A stretch of DNA of 64,000 nt, from assembly GCA_917880885.1 (NCBI GenBank), contig OU862930.1:30572040-30636039 (forward strand). Reading direction: 5' to 3'. Below are positions 11,186 through 22,283 of this stretch, piece after piece. Position numbers and translations under genes: made by a program. Source of the stretch: Limnephilus marmoratus. Its lineage: Eukaryota; Arthropoda; Insecta; Trichoptera; Limnephilidae. Each line of letters starts with the position of its first letter. The stretch's first letter is position 1. The notes beneath the pieces are model-generated. The model made no database searches, was not told where the DNA came from, and saw only the letters and a list, made by a program, of their open reading frames with translations.

Positions 11186-13169
11186 CAGTGGCGTAGCGTG
11201 GGGGGGGGGGCGGGGGGGGGCGGCCCGCCCCGGGCGGCACTTTTAAGGGGGGCGGCAAATTTTCACAATAAATAATAAAATTATCTTGGAAAAATTTAAA
11301 ACATTTCAAATCATTATTTGAACATGTTCTACGATCCTTTCGTTTACGAATCCAACTCTTTTGTTAATTCATCAAAAATATTAATAACTATATTTTTTTA
11401 AGCTGCGAATTTCGCAATTCGTAGGAAAACCGTACGCATATTATTGAGAGTAATACTAATTAAAGCTGATAACTCGCAAACAGATTCACTCTTAATTAAA
11501 ACCAGAATTGTATTCAGAATGTATTAACGACTGAATTTCAGTTGTGTATTCATCTGCTGATACATTTCGAAAGAGACCATTATTTTATTCGAATTGCAGT
11601 TATAAAATTCTAATTGTAGATTATGTATGTGCTGCCAGAATCAAAGAGAATCCATTTTCATTTTCTGGGTGTACTTTTAATTCGGCAAATACAGATTTTA
11701 TTTGACCCGTCTAATCACAGGAGACGCAAATTATCCCACACATTTAATTTTAAAATAAAATTGTTAAATTATGTCCCACACATTTAATTTTAAATAAATT
11801 TGTGATTGCAATAAAAAGTTAAGATACAGTTTTATAACATTTTTTAAGAAAAGGAATTTGTATTTAAAATTTTAAGTTTATTCTATTTTAGGTACTTTAA
11901 TTCGAATATTCGCAGGCGTGTATTTTTGAGCCAATTCAAATTTCCAATATGAAAACTTTAATGTTTAGAATGAATAATGTTCTAATAAGCTCGTCGAAAA
12001 AATGACTTTATCTAGACTTTAGAACAGTTTTGTTTAAATAAAAAGGAACATTGCATGGGAAGAACCGGAAATTTTGTGCGCAAACATTGACAGGCAAAAG
12101 ATTATAGATATTTTTTTCTTATTATTCGAAGGGTTAAACCAGTTTTCAGGATGTAAAATTCCATTTGAGAATTCATCTGCTGACACAATTCAAAGGAAAA
12201 CATTATTTTATTCGATGTTCAGTTATTAAATTCTATTTGCAGACTAATGTATGTGCTGCCAGAATCAAAGAAAAACCATTTTCATGTTCTGAGTGTTGTT
12301 TTAATTCACCGCATACAAACTGGTTTTGTGTTTAGAATACAATGATAAATTAAATAACGAGTTGCAGATTCATCCTGCATTGAGTGAAGCTTTACATTTG
12401 AGTTACATAATACTGTAAAATTCTGAGAAATTGATTGTTGCGTGTGTAACTATTGTTTGGGGACTCTAACGAAGTATCAATCAATCAACTTTGGAGTAGA
12501 ATTAATATACATGATTTTCGTTGAAAGAATACTCGTCAAATATGATTATTAAAAAAATCCGGCTCGTTTATAAATAGGTCGTAATAAAAAAATAGGATTT
12601 CCATACACAACCCCATCCCTCCCCCCCCCACCGCTTTTAAAGTTCCAAATAAGGAGGTGGCGAAATTTTCCCCGCCCCGATTTTTTGAGGGTAGGTTTAA
12701 TTCACCACAAACAGATTTAATTAAAAACAGTTTTGTGTTCAGAATGTAAATGCCGGCAGTATCAAAGACAAACCCTTTTCATGTTTTGAGTGTAGTTTTA
12801 ATTCACCGCGTATAGATTTAATTAAACCAGTTTTATATTTAGAATGTGATTGCCGGCAGAATTTGTGTTATCAATATATCAATAAGTTGCCGATTCATCG
12901 TGTACCGAGTGAAGCTTTGCATTTGAGTTGCATTCCATATGCGTGATGAAGATGCGAAATTCTATTACAAGCATACAATTCTCGATTTCTGAGAGTAGTT
13001 ATACAGTATATATTTAAATTCGTAGTAGAATTTATAAGCATGATTTTATTGGAATAGTACTCGGCACGTAGGATTATAAAAATCGGCATAAAAAAATTGG
13101 ATATCTACCCCTCCCCCCCCGGTCAGCGCTTGAAAATCTGCGGAAAAAGTAACCCACGCTATGCCACTG
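11186..13169 (+). mobile_element. hAT-like element carrying decayed zinc-finger array, copy Z1
   Basis: The element starts CAGTGGCGTAGCGTGG and ends with the near-inverse CCACGCTATGCCACTG. It is flanked by a perfect 8-bp duplication ATGTCAGG (11178-11185 and 13170-13177). An 8-bp target duplication with CAG...CTG ends fits hAT. The termini continue into G-rich and C-rich stretches. No transposase is present. The interior is a chain of degraded C2H2 fingers. AAACCATTTTCATGTTCTGA followed by GTGTAGTTTT encodes KPFSCSECSF, AAACCAGTTTTGTGTTCAGA reads KPVLCSE, and GAAGGAAAACATT followed by a TTATTCGAAG-type block resembles RKTFSYSKC. Frameshifts and stops separate the units, so nothing is translated as an array now. 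Confidence 0.8.
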
Positions 13170-13304
13170 ATGTCAGGCGTAACTACCTAATGACATTCTA
13201 TGAGTTACGTAATAGGTACGTAACCATGTAAAAATTTAACATCTTATACATTACTTGTAATATAATGTACTGTGTGTGTTATAATAAACAATCTATATAT
13301 TATT

Positions 13305-13436
13305 ATTATATAAATAAAAATAAATCGCCGAAATGTATGTACGCGCATAACTTCCGAACGACTGCACTAAATAAGACTTTTTTGTGTTTGTTATTGTTAG
13401 GAAAAGGTTCAAGGAGGGGGTAGAATTCCTTTTTTT
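13305..13436 (+). mobile_element. Possible Helitron-type fragment
   Basis: The words CGCATAACTTCCGAACGACT and TTTTTTGTGTTTGTTATTG resemble a sequence often seen inside insect Helitrons (family knowledge). Neither terminus is present. It lies between two finger-derived elements. Confidence 0.25.
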
Positions 13437-14510
13437 TATTACGACCTCATTTTATGCTGATTTTTATATCACATTACCAGCATTCTTCCAATAAAAGTCA
13501 TGTTATAAATTATACTACAAATTTATAACTGCTCTCGGAAATCGAGAATGGTATCCATGTAATAGGATTTCGCATCTCGAATGTTTACATTGTGTTTAGA
13601 GGCCCAAAATAATACACACGGAACACCCAATTTTTCAGAATTTTGCAGCATATAGCATGCTGCATGCACCTCAAATGTAATGTTTCACTCGGTACACGAT
13701 GAATCTGCAACTTGTCATTTCATTTATCGTTATATTCTGAACACAAAACTGGTTTAAATTAAATCTGTATGGGGTGAATTAAACTACACTCAGAACATGA
13801 ACATTGTTTTTCTTTGATTCTGGCAGCACACACATAGTCCGCAAATAGAATTTTATCACTGCACTTCGAATAAGAGAATGCTTTTCTTCGAAATGTGTCA
13901 GCACATGAATCCACAACAGAAATTTTAAATTCTGAATACAAAACTGGTTTAAATTAAATCTGTATGTGACGAATTAAAACTACACTCAGAACATGAAAAC
14001 GGTTTTTCTTTGATTCTGTCGGCATATGCATAGAGTCTGTAGGTAGAATTTTATAAATGCACTTTGAATAAGATAATGTTTTCCTTTGAAATGTGTCAGC
14101 AGATAAATCCATAACGGGAATTTTACATTCTGAATACAAAACTGGTTTTAAATTGAGCGCGAATCTGCTAGCGAGTCCCCTGTTTTAATCAGTATTTCTC
14201 TCATAATGTGCGTATGGTTTTCCTACATACTACGAATTTTGAAGAATGGTTTGAAACAAAAATTTTAACTCCACTCGATTATTAGAACGATTTTCTTCGA
14301 AATGCGTCAGATTAATTAATCCTTGACTGGAATTTTTACAGAACAATCGAAACATGAAACTGGTTTTAACCTAAGAGGTAATCTGCACGCGAGTCATCAG
14401 TTTTAATTGATTCACAGAACACGTAAATGGTTTTCATCGTATTTTTGTACTTTGAACACATGAATGGTATAATGATCCACTCAAACACATCGATCCATGA
14501 AATGAAATGG
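13437..14510 (-). mobile_element. Finger-derived hAT-like remnant, minus strand (Z2)
   Basis: Read on the minus strand this matches the right half of Z1 and its relatives. Short minus-strand frames at 13759-13941 and 13954-14139 still read as fingers (FRRKAFSYSKCSDK, then RIKEKQCSCSECS). The termini are lost. It faces Z3 head to head across the 14.5-15.0 kb retrosequence. Confidence 0.65.
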
Positions 14511-14539
14511 ATAATTTTTTTACGAGATATTATTATTAT

Positions 14540-15002
14540 TAAAAATTTTGGGTATAGGTACCGCCGTCCGGGAACCATTTATTGGATTATCAACACTTCT
14601 GCCATAGGTCACCCCAAGTGGTTCGCTACGTTTGGTCACTAAGCAAGGATTCCCGGGTTCATGGGGTGAGGTTCGTCCGGATCTTGGCGGCATATGCGTC
14701 TGCCCACCAACTGCGTGGTAGGCCGGATCGGGAGAGACTGATTGAGGAAGACCTGTATACCTCTCCAGCAGGACTCGGAATACCCGCGGTGGGAGGGATT
14801 GATTCATACGTCCGTCACTCCTGGACACACTTACCCCAGATTCCTACCCACCCCTCATACCTTTTTTCCTTCCTACTACTTCCTCTCCCTTTTTTCTCCG
14901 AAATGACCCTCCACGCAGCATCCCCAAAGCTGATATAGGCACTGAAGGGAATTATATTTCTCATTTTTCCATTTGCTATGTGTGGAGCTGGTGTAAAAAA
15001 AA
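14540..15002 (+). repeat. Dispersed retrosequence S, copy 1
   Basis: The copy starts with GGTATAGGTACCGCCG and ends GGAGCTGGTGTAAAAAAAA. It contains the blocks CATTTATTGGATTATCAACA and CCAGATTCCTACCCACC, which recur in six other copies in this window. The A-tailed 3' end suggests LINE-mediated spread. No long frame is conserved between copies. Confidence 0.7.
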
Positions 15003-15029
15003 TGGGGGCCGGGGCTGCCCCCCGCCCCC

Positions 15030-16090
15030 CCAAAAAATTCGTAATTCGTAGGAAAACCATACGCATATTATGAAAGTAATACTAATCAAAGCTGGTGACT
15101 CGCAAACAGATTAACTCTTAATTTAAAACCAGTTTTATGATCAGAATGTAAAATTTCAGTTGTGGATTCATCTGCTTACTCATTTTGAAGGAAAACTTTC
15201 TCTTATTCAAAGTGCATTTATAAAATTCTTTTTTTCTTATTCGAAGTGCACTTACAAAATTCTAGTGGTAGACTAAGTATGTCCTGCCAGAATAAATAAA
15301 AGGCATTTTCATCTGAGTGATGTTTAAATTTTGATTTGCCGCATGCAGATTTAACTTAAACCAGTTTTGTGTTCAGAATGTGAAATTCCAGTTATGGATT
15401 CATCTGCTGACACAATTCAAAAGAAGTTTTTAATTAGTTGAAGACTATGTTTGTGCTGCCAGAATCAAAGAAAATCCATTTTCATGTTCTGAGTGTAGTT
15501 TTAAATCGCCGCATAAATATTTAATTTAATCCAGTTTCTTGTTCAGAATGTAACGAAAAATTGAAATAACATGTTGCAGATTTATCGTGTACCGAGTGAA
15601 GCTTTATATTTGAGTTGCATACCAAATGCTGCGAAATTCTGATAAATTGACTGTTCCGTGTGTAACTATTATTTGGGGGACGCAGAATCAATCTTAAGCT
15701 AAAATCTGCCTTATTTCCTCAACTCAGTCTAAAAATTCGAGATGCGAAATCCTAATACATGGATATCATTCTCGATTTTCGAGACCCTTGTTAACTCCTT
15801 TCTCTCTTCAAAATGACTCTCCACACAGCATCTTCATGACAAAGGCCCTGATGGATTTTTTTTTCCTAAGGGAAATTTATTTCCTCAGGACCTTCTGTGT
15901 TGAGTTGTTTAAAAAAAATCAATATATTTTTTTATAAAATAAAATAAAAATAAAAATCGGCCTAAAATGAGGTGCTAAAAAAAATTATTTCCATGTACCC
16001 ATCCCCTTCCCCGCACTTGAAAATCTGCGGCTGAAGTACCCAATTAAGGGGGCGGCGACATTTTCCTCACAACTGGGTAAATCGCACAGG
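15030..16090 (+). mobile_element. Finger-derived hAT-like remnant, plus strand (Z3)
   Basis: This shares with Z1 the block from GTAGGAAAACC at about 15047 through the KPVLCSEC- and KPFSCSEC-type finger blocks to a terminal GGGGGCGGCGACATTTTCC. It lacks the outer CAGTGGCGTAGC ends. Between 15785 and 15925 it is interrupted by the A-tailed 3' end of another S retrosequence. Confidence 0.65.
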
Positions 16091-16161
16091 GTTTCATCAG
16101 TGAACGGTAGATCTTGGGTCTAATCAAGTTGGCCACCCCTGGTATATAACTACTCGTGGGC

Positions 16162-16470
16162 TCTGGCATTATGAAATTTGTATAAAAAATTGCAATTGGT
16201 GGCAGGCGAGCTGTTTTATAACTGAATGTTCCGGGACTGAATGTACCTATGGAACGCGGGAGGGGGGAGGGGAACCTAGGAGGGGGGGGGGGAACTCGGG
16301 AGGGGGGTTCGCGGGATGGGGGAAGGGGGGAGTGGAGTTGGGAAAGGGAAGGTGGAGGAGGCAGTGAGGGATCGCGAGAGGGGAAGGGGAGGCCGCATAA
16401 ATGGGAAAGGACACGCTGGAAGAAACATTTTTTTTATTAAATGGCGTAACGCTTGCCGGGAACCAGCTTA
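16162..16470 (+). mobile_element. Helitron-like non-autonomous element, degenerate
   Basis: It begins TCTGGCATTATGAAATTTG, nearly the same as the start of the cleaner element at 54656. It ends TTGCCGGGAACCAGCTTA, where a Helitron would have CTAG. The body is a purine-rich GGGAGGGGG tract. The ends imply Helitron ancestry; the missing CTAG shows decay. Confidence 0.5.
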
Positions 16471-16539
16471 TTTCCAACATAAAATTGTTCTATTTCAGGA
16501 ATTTTTGAACAAATTACCTGCTGCTACCACAGCAGGGCC

Positions 16540-19390
16540 ATGGATATACTAAATCATGATACCGTTTCCATCAAGACGGAACCAGAGCCCCAGGAAGAAG
16601 GCGAATGTGAAATGCCGCACACGGATATAGATTTCGACCCCAAAGATGTAAAGAAGGAATGTTTGCAGTACGCGGAGATTACTCAAACGGCCAGTTAGTT
16701 CCATTGAATTATTAAAAATGTTTAATTTGGAATTTTAACTAAATTTATTTCTCGCAATAAGTTCCCGATTTCTTAATTTTATACCTATTTTATTTGGCAC
16801 ATGTTGTAAGTTACACTTATTATTACGTGCGTAAATATTGAAGAAAGTAAAAACCTTTCCCTTGACTTTTTCATGAGCAAAATCCTTTTTGAAGTATCGG
16901 TCCCTAAAGCGGACATATGGGGTTTTTAATCTTATATTGACTTTATCAAAATTCCCTGCTATACATGATAAATGATTGATATCTTAAATCTTTAAAATTA
17001 ATAGTATTATTTAAAAAATAAAAGTTTAGTTGTGATATCTTTAGTCTTTCAAATTAATAGATTTATTAAAAAAAAACATTTTAGTTGTGTATCAATGATC
17101 AATGAATATATTGTCATTTTGTTATTGCAGGCAGCTCTAATGTGAAAAGAGTGGCCATCAAGGCGGATTTTGGATCCCGAGAGGAAGATGAAAGGAGTTT
17201 TCCCTGTATGGAAATAGACATAGACCTGTCGAATGTTAAAAAGGAATGTCTAGAACGCGCTGAAAGAACGAACCAGGCAGCAGGTAAAACCGATTTTCAT
17301 AGTCAGATTTAACATTTAGCGGTATCCATTTTTTCCACTTGGCGAAGGTAGAAGTCTTAATGAGCCTTTTTTATCCATATTCTTTTTCAAATTTGTCAAC
17401 AGATCTGAAGACGCATCCTGTGGATAAACGATTCTCTTGTTCACAATATAACTACTCCAGCTCACATAGGAATAATTTTATAAGACACGTTCGCAATCAT
17501 ACTAGAGTTAAATCTTTTTCTTGTTCTTACTGCAAATATTCATTTTCTCTTAAGGGAGATTTAAAGAAACATAAACTGACTCATAGTGGAGAAAAACCTT
17601 TTTTCTGTTCCGAGTGCAACTATTCATGTTCTCGAAAGGGCGGCCTTTCGATCCACATGCTAAAACACAGTGGAGAAAAACCCTTTTCCTGTTCCGAGTG
17701 TAACTATTCATGTTCTCAAAAGGTCCATCTAACAAGGCACATGCTGACTCATAGTGGAGAAAAACCTTTTTCTTGTTCCGAGTGCAACTATTCATGTTCG
17801 CATAAGGGCAGTTTGATGATCCACAAGCTGAATCACAGTGGAGAGAAACCTTTTTCTTGTTCCGAGTGCAACTATTCATGTTCGCATAAGAGCAATCTGA
17901 CAAGCCACATGCTGACTCACAGCGGGGAAAAACCTTTTTCCTGTCCCGACTGCAACTATTCATGTTCTCAAAAGGTCCAACTGACAAGGCACATGCTGAC
18001 TCACAGTGGAGAAAAACCTTTTTCCTGTTCCGAGTGCAACTATTCATGTTCTCTAAAGAGCAATCTAATGATCCACATGCTGAAACATAGTGGAGAAAAA
18101 CCTTTTTCCTGTTCCGAGTGCAACTATTCATGTTCGCAGAACCGCAGTTTGATGATCCACAAGCTGAATCACAGTGGAGAAAAACCTTTTTCTTGTTCCG
18201 AGTGCAACTATTCATGTTCGCATAAGGGCAATCTGACAAGCCACATGCTGACTCACAGCGGGGAAAAACCTTTTTCCTGTCCCGACTGCAACTATTCATG
18301 TTCTCTAAAGGTCCATCTGACAAGGCACATGCTGACTCACAGTGGAGAAAAACCTTTTTCCTGTCCCGACTGCAACTATTCATGTTCTCAAAAGGTCCAA
18401 CTGACAAGGCACATGCTGACTCACAGTGGAGAAAAACCTTTTTCCTGTTCCGAGTGCAGCTATTCATGTTCTCTAAAGAGCAATCTAACGATCCACATGC
18501 TGAAACATAGTGGAGAAAAACCTTTTTCCTGTTCCGAGTGCAACTATTCATGTTCGCATAAGGGCAATCTGACAAGCCACATGCTGACTCACAGCGGGGA
18601 AAAACCTTTTTCCTGTTCCGACTGCAACTATTCATGTTCTCAAAAGAGCAAACTCACGAGGCACAAGCTGACTCATAGTAGAGAAAAACCCTTTTCCTGT
18701 TCCGAGTGCAATTATTCCTGTTCTCAAAAGGTCCATCTGACAAGGCACATTCTGACTCATAGTGGAGAAAAACCTTTTTCCTGTTCCGAGTGCATCTATT
18801 CATGTTCGCAGAAGGGAAATCTAACGATCCACATGCGGAAACATAGTGGAGAAAAACCTTTTTCCTGTTCCGAGTGCAACTATTCATGTTCTCTAAAGAG
18901 CAAACTCACGAGGCACAAGCTGACTCACAGTGGAGAAAAACTGTTTTCTTGTTCCGAGTGCAACTATTCATACTCTCGAAAGGGAGATTTGTCCATACAC
19001 ATGCTGACTCACAGTGGAGAAAAACCTTTTTCGTGTTCCGAGTGCAACTATCCATGTTCTTTAAAGAGCAAACTCACGAGGCACATGCTGACTCACAGTG
19101 GAGAAAAACCCCTTTCTTGTTCCGAGTCCAATTATTCATGTTCTCAAAAGAGCAAACTCACGAAGCCCAAGCTGACTCACAGTGGAGAAAAACCGTTTTC
19201 TTGTTCCGAGTGCAACTATTCATGTTCTCGAAAGGGAGATTTGCCCAAACACATGCTGACTCACAGTGGAGAAAAACTTTTTTCGTGTTCCGAGTGCAAC
19301 TATTCATGTTCTCTAAAGAGCAAACTCATGAGGCACATGCTGACTCACAGTGACGAAAAACCTTTATCTTGTTTCGAGAGCAATTATTAA
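16540..19390 (+). CDS. C2H2 zinc-finger protein with about 21 near-identical fingers
   Basis: Three coding exons (16540-16693, 17131-17283, 17403-19390) join in frame to 764 residues, with donors GTTAGT and GTAAAA and acceptors TTGCAG and CAACAG. Exons 1 and 2 encode acidic leaders that resemble each other (IKTEPE and DIDFDPKDVKKECLQ, versus IKAD and DIDLSNVKKECLE). The KTE and KKE sites fit the sumoylation consensus. Exon 3 holds one degenerate finger, then about 21 canonical C2H2 fingers of exactly 28 residues with HSGEKPFSCSECNYSCS linkers. One broken finger (CSESNY, KPKLTH) follows near the end, and the last finger is cut by the stop. It is presumably a nuclear DNA-binding protein; the target is unknown. 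An acceptor-like TTTCAG at 16493-16498 precedes the ATG, suggesting an upstream non-coding exon. It could also be a recently dead member, since fingers continue past the stop. Confidence 0.85.
17510..19390 (+). repeat. 84-bp tandem repeat encoding the finger array
   Basis: The repeat unit is 84 bp (28 codons) and the units are very similar at DNA level. Helix variants recur in blocks: HKGNLTSH, QKVQLTRH and LKSNLTIH appear in the same order more than once, which indicates multi-finger duplications. The antisense frame is also open over about 1.1 kb because the period is a multiple of three. Confidence 0.9.
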
Positions 19391-19750
19391 TTTTCTCAAA
19401 AGGGAGATTTATAGAAACACATGCTGAATCACAATGGGGGAAAGGTTTTTATGTTCGAAGTGCTATTTTTCATATTCTCAAAAGAGCAATCTGATGAAGC
19501 ACATGCTGACTCACGGTGAACAAAAATATTTTTCTTGTTCCTAGTACATTTATTCATGTTCCGAAAGAGCAATCTAACGAGTCACCCTCGTTATGATCCC
19601 AAACCCTTTATTATGATCTTAGAGCAGCTATTCGTCTTCTCAAATGATAGATTTGAAGAAGTACGTGTGAACTAACTGCAGAATAAACTTTTTTGTATTT
19701 TGTCTGCTATTATGCCTTTTCTCGAAGTGACTTTAACAAGACACTTTTTT
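19391..19750 (+). pseudogene. Decayed fingers downstream of the zinc-finger stop
   Basis: After the stop, finger-like blocks continue: CTCAAAAGGGAGATTTATAG, AAACACATGCTGAATCACA, and AAGAGCAATCTGATGAAGCA followed by CATGCTGACTCAC. They are broken by indels and stops. Read together they are about four further fingers. The gene was once longer and lost its 3' end. Confidence 0.75.
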
Positions 19751-19829
19751 TCGGTCCGTGCATTACAAATTGAATTGCAATTTCCCAAAATCAATCACAA
19801 TTTTTTTATTGCTCGAGACTAGCAGTTAT

Positions 19830-20575
19830 CGGTTAAGACCGGAGGTCGGCATAGTGTGGCTCCGGAGCCGCATTCGGCCCTTTGGCCCCTTAAGTGCGGT
19901 TCGGGCGCCGATTTCCACGGACCGAAAATTTTATTTCGTGGAAGACTTTACGTCAAGGGATAGAAAACACAAATTTTTCGTTTTTAGAAGAAGTCATTTC
20001 ATTCGAAAACAAATTATCCCTTTGCTCAAGATTTTGAAAGGGAAACTTAGTTTCACTTTCCTTGTCTGCTGAACTATCGCCAAGAAAATAATTCCTCAAT
20101 TGACAAACACTATTCCAAAACCATCATTTTAAAAATGAGGGAAGTGTTTGTCAGCAGGTTTCAGAAATTTAAAAACAGCAGAGTGATCTTAGCATTGGTC
20201 AAACACCCTCTTAATGCTTCGATAATAGTTTTGAATTTTTCTCCATTTTACATTGACATTGGCTACTTTGAAATACAATTGTTGGATTTAAAAAACAAGT
20301 AAATAACGAGTTTTAAATTTTAACGTCTTTGTGCTTTGTGAGAAGATGAAATGTGAGCTAAGTTCACAACACAAGTGGTCTGCTTTGAAAGTTCTATAGA
20401 AGGAAAACATGGTTATCTTCAACGCCTGAAATGTTCTGACTCTTATGATCAGCTGAAAAAACTCGCGTTTGCTGTTCTTTCACTTTCTACATATTTATGC
20501 GAACATAATCGTTCTACATATCCATGCGAACAATATTTTCAGGCACTTTATCAAGAGTAAACTGAGAAGTATCTA
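19830..20575 (+). pseudogene. hAT transposase remnant
   Basis: GAGGTCGGCATAGTGTGGCT followed by CCGGAGCCGCATTCGG resembles the terminal sequence common in ZBED-type hAT elements (family knowledge). Downstream, broken frames recall the transposase C-terminus: a block like F..RF..FKNSR.ILALVKHP near 20150, and at 20375-20560 a frame with LSTYLCEHN and STYPCEQYFQALYQE, the dimerisation end of hAT proteins. The YLCE/YPCE motif is duplicated. There are many stops, so it is dead. Confidence 0.55.
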
Positions 20576-20577
20576 GT

Positions 20578-21540
20578 CTTTTTTTTGTATTATTTATTAG
20601 CGTTATAAACAATATTTACAAATTTATTAATGATATTGTTAATAATACGTGTGTCATTGACCAATAAAATAACGATAAATTGAAATTTAGAACCAAAATA
20701 CAAAAATACACAACAAAGCCATAACTGATATAAACAATTTTGATAAAGTGCATCTTATTACTTAAATCTACAAAAAATGAAATTTTCCTAGGGTTTACAT
20801 TAAAATTTTAACGGGTATCAATATTTTTTTTCAGGAAGTGATTTTATTTATTCGAACTGCTAAAAGTAGGAGAGAAGATGTGGCGAACTAAAAAAGAGAA
20901 ACACCGATAGATTTCAATGATATCTTAAGTTATTATTTAAACATGTGGCATTCAAGGGAGTGTTATTTTTTATGAATGCTGTGAATTTAGCGAGGTTTAT
21001 ATTGAACACATCGATATTTGGGCATAATCTGTTAAATGTTCTACAGCTTGTTCTTATAAATACATTTTCAAGATAATTTGTGTTGCTCTTAGGGATGTAA
21101 CATGTATCCGGAGATCGAGTAACTCTTAATGGACATCTGAAATATTTTGTAGTAAATATGGGCTATCTATGATGTTACAAATAATCTTATAGAGCATTAA
21201 TAGGTCTCTGATATCTCGGCGTTGATCAAGAGATTAAAGGTTTACGGGAACATAGTTTTCATCATTTCGCACGCGATTAGAGACATATTTCATAAACTTT
21301 TCTGAACTTTTTTTTATATTTGCTTTATGTGTAGAACAATGAGGGTTCCACACAGTAGAAGCATAATCCAGATGGCTTCTAACATAGGATATGTAGAGAG
21401 TCTTAAATGTTTGTGGCTTTTTGAAAACTAAACTTACTCTAAGAATAAATCCCAACATTTTCATAGCCTTTGACGTGATATGCTCGTCTGATGAGAACCT
21501 GGAATCGTGCTTAAAATTAAGAATAAAGACTTACAAACCT
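20578..21540 (-). pseudogene. LINE fragment (Jockey/CR1-type), minus strand
   Basis: A T run at 20580 marks the tail of a minus-strand LINE. The frame at 21234-21464 reads KMLGFILRVSLVFKK and YVRSHLDYASTVWNPH. This is the same C-terminal region as the LINE at 4.7 kb (LGMLGFLFRIGKEFK, YVRSHLEFASQIWNP), but clearly diverged. The rest of the polymerase is missing. Confidence 0.75.
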
Positions 21541-21654
21541 GTCTTACTCAAACTTTCCAAGGAGATGCAAGGTCATTATTCGCATTAAGTGTATGTCAGT
21601 CATTGTCATGATTTAAATTTATGGATTCCCTTATTATATTTTATATTTTATCAA

Positions 21655-21747
21655 TGAATAAAATGAGAGGGGGGAGGGGGGGAAGTGGAGGAAGTAGAGT
21701 GGGAACCCCCCTTACACCATGCGAGTAAAGCCGCGGGAAAAAGCTAG
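21655..21747 (+). mobile_element. Helitron-like 3' end
   Basis: A purine-rich tract is followed by GCGAGTAAAGCCGCGGGAAA and a terminal AAGCTAG before T. This matches the CTAG-T end and GC-rich 3' hairpin region of Helitrons. The 5' end was not located. Confidence 0.5.
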
Positions 21748-21759
21748 TTACTTATATAA

Positions 21760-22283
21760 TCAAGTAAGTAATAATATAATCAATGTTTGTTACTAATATA
21801 ATCAATGTCTCTGAAATTAATGATTTAGGTGTAACTAATGACACTAAACTTAACTTCATACCACAACTTGAAAATATTGCAACGATGAGTTGGGTCCGTT
21901 GTACCAGTAGTGGAACGTTAATTAATACACAGAATGTAGTTGTTTAACTTTAATTAGTTTTTAAGTGAATTGTGAGAATAATCCGATTCACAATAATTCG
22001 GTTTAATGTACTATTTTTTATTCCTACTGGGTAGAGTTAAAATTATGTTTTGTTAATTTAAAGTTTTAAAAATATGATCTGAATTAATGCCACCTGTGGT
22101 GTATTTTTTGTAATTCTTATTTTATCGAATAAACCTTCAGTTAGATTCTTGGTCAATTTTCATGCTGCATTTTTATTTTTCCTTTGGTTTGTGTCTTGAA
22201 TAGGTAATTTATTTTTTATATAACATTCTTTAAATTCTGACAAATTTTTATTTCGTACAGTTTATATCTAATAAAAATTTAAC
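21760..22283. other. No gene recognised
   Basis: AT-rich sequence with short repeated words (TACTAATATAATCAATG twice near 21775-21808). No frame or element end can be supported. Confidence 0.4.

Noticed and set aside
14520..14938. Overlapping frames of 100-118 residues on both strands
   Set aside because: They fall in retrosequence S and are not conserved in the other copies.
16247..16480. Proline-rich minus-strand frame and Gly-rich plus-strand frames
   Set aside because: Products of a low-complexity GGGAGGGG tract in a Helitron-like remnant; the same happens at 54.2-54.6 kb.
17550..18635. 361-residue minus-strand open frame
   Set aside because: It is the antisense of the 84-bp finger repeat; a repeat length divisible by three keeps it open. 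Cys-rich repetition mirrors the sense array.
17510..19390. Regular direct repeats resembling a CRISPR array
   Set aside because: The repeats are contiguous 84-bp coding units with no spacers, in a eukaryotic gene.
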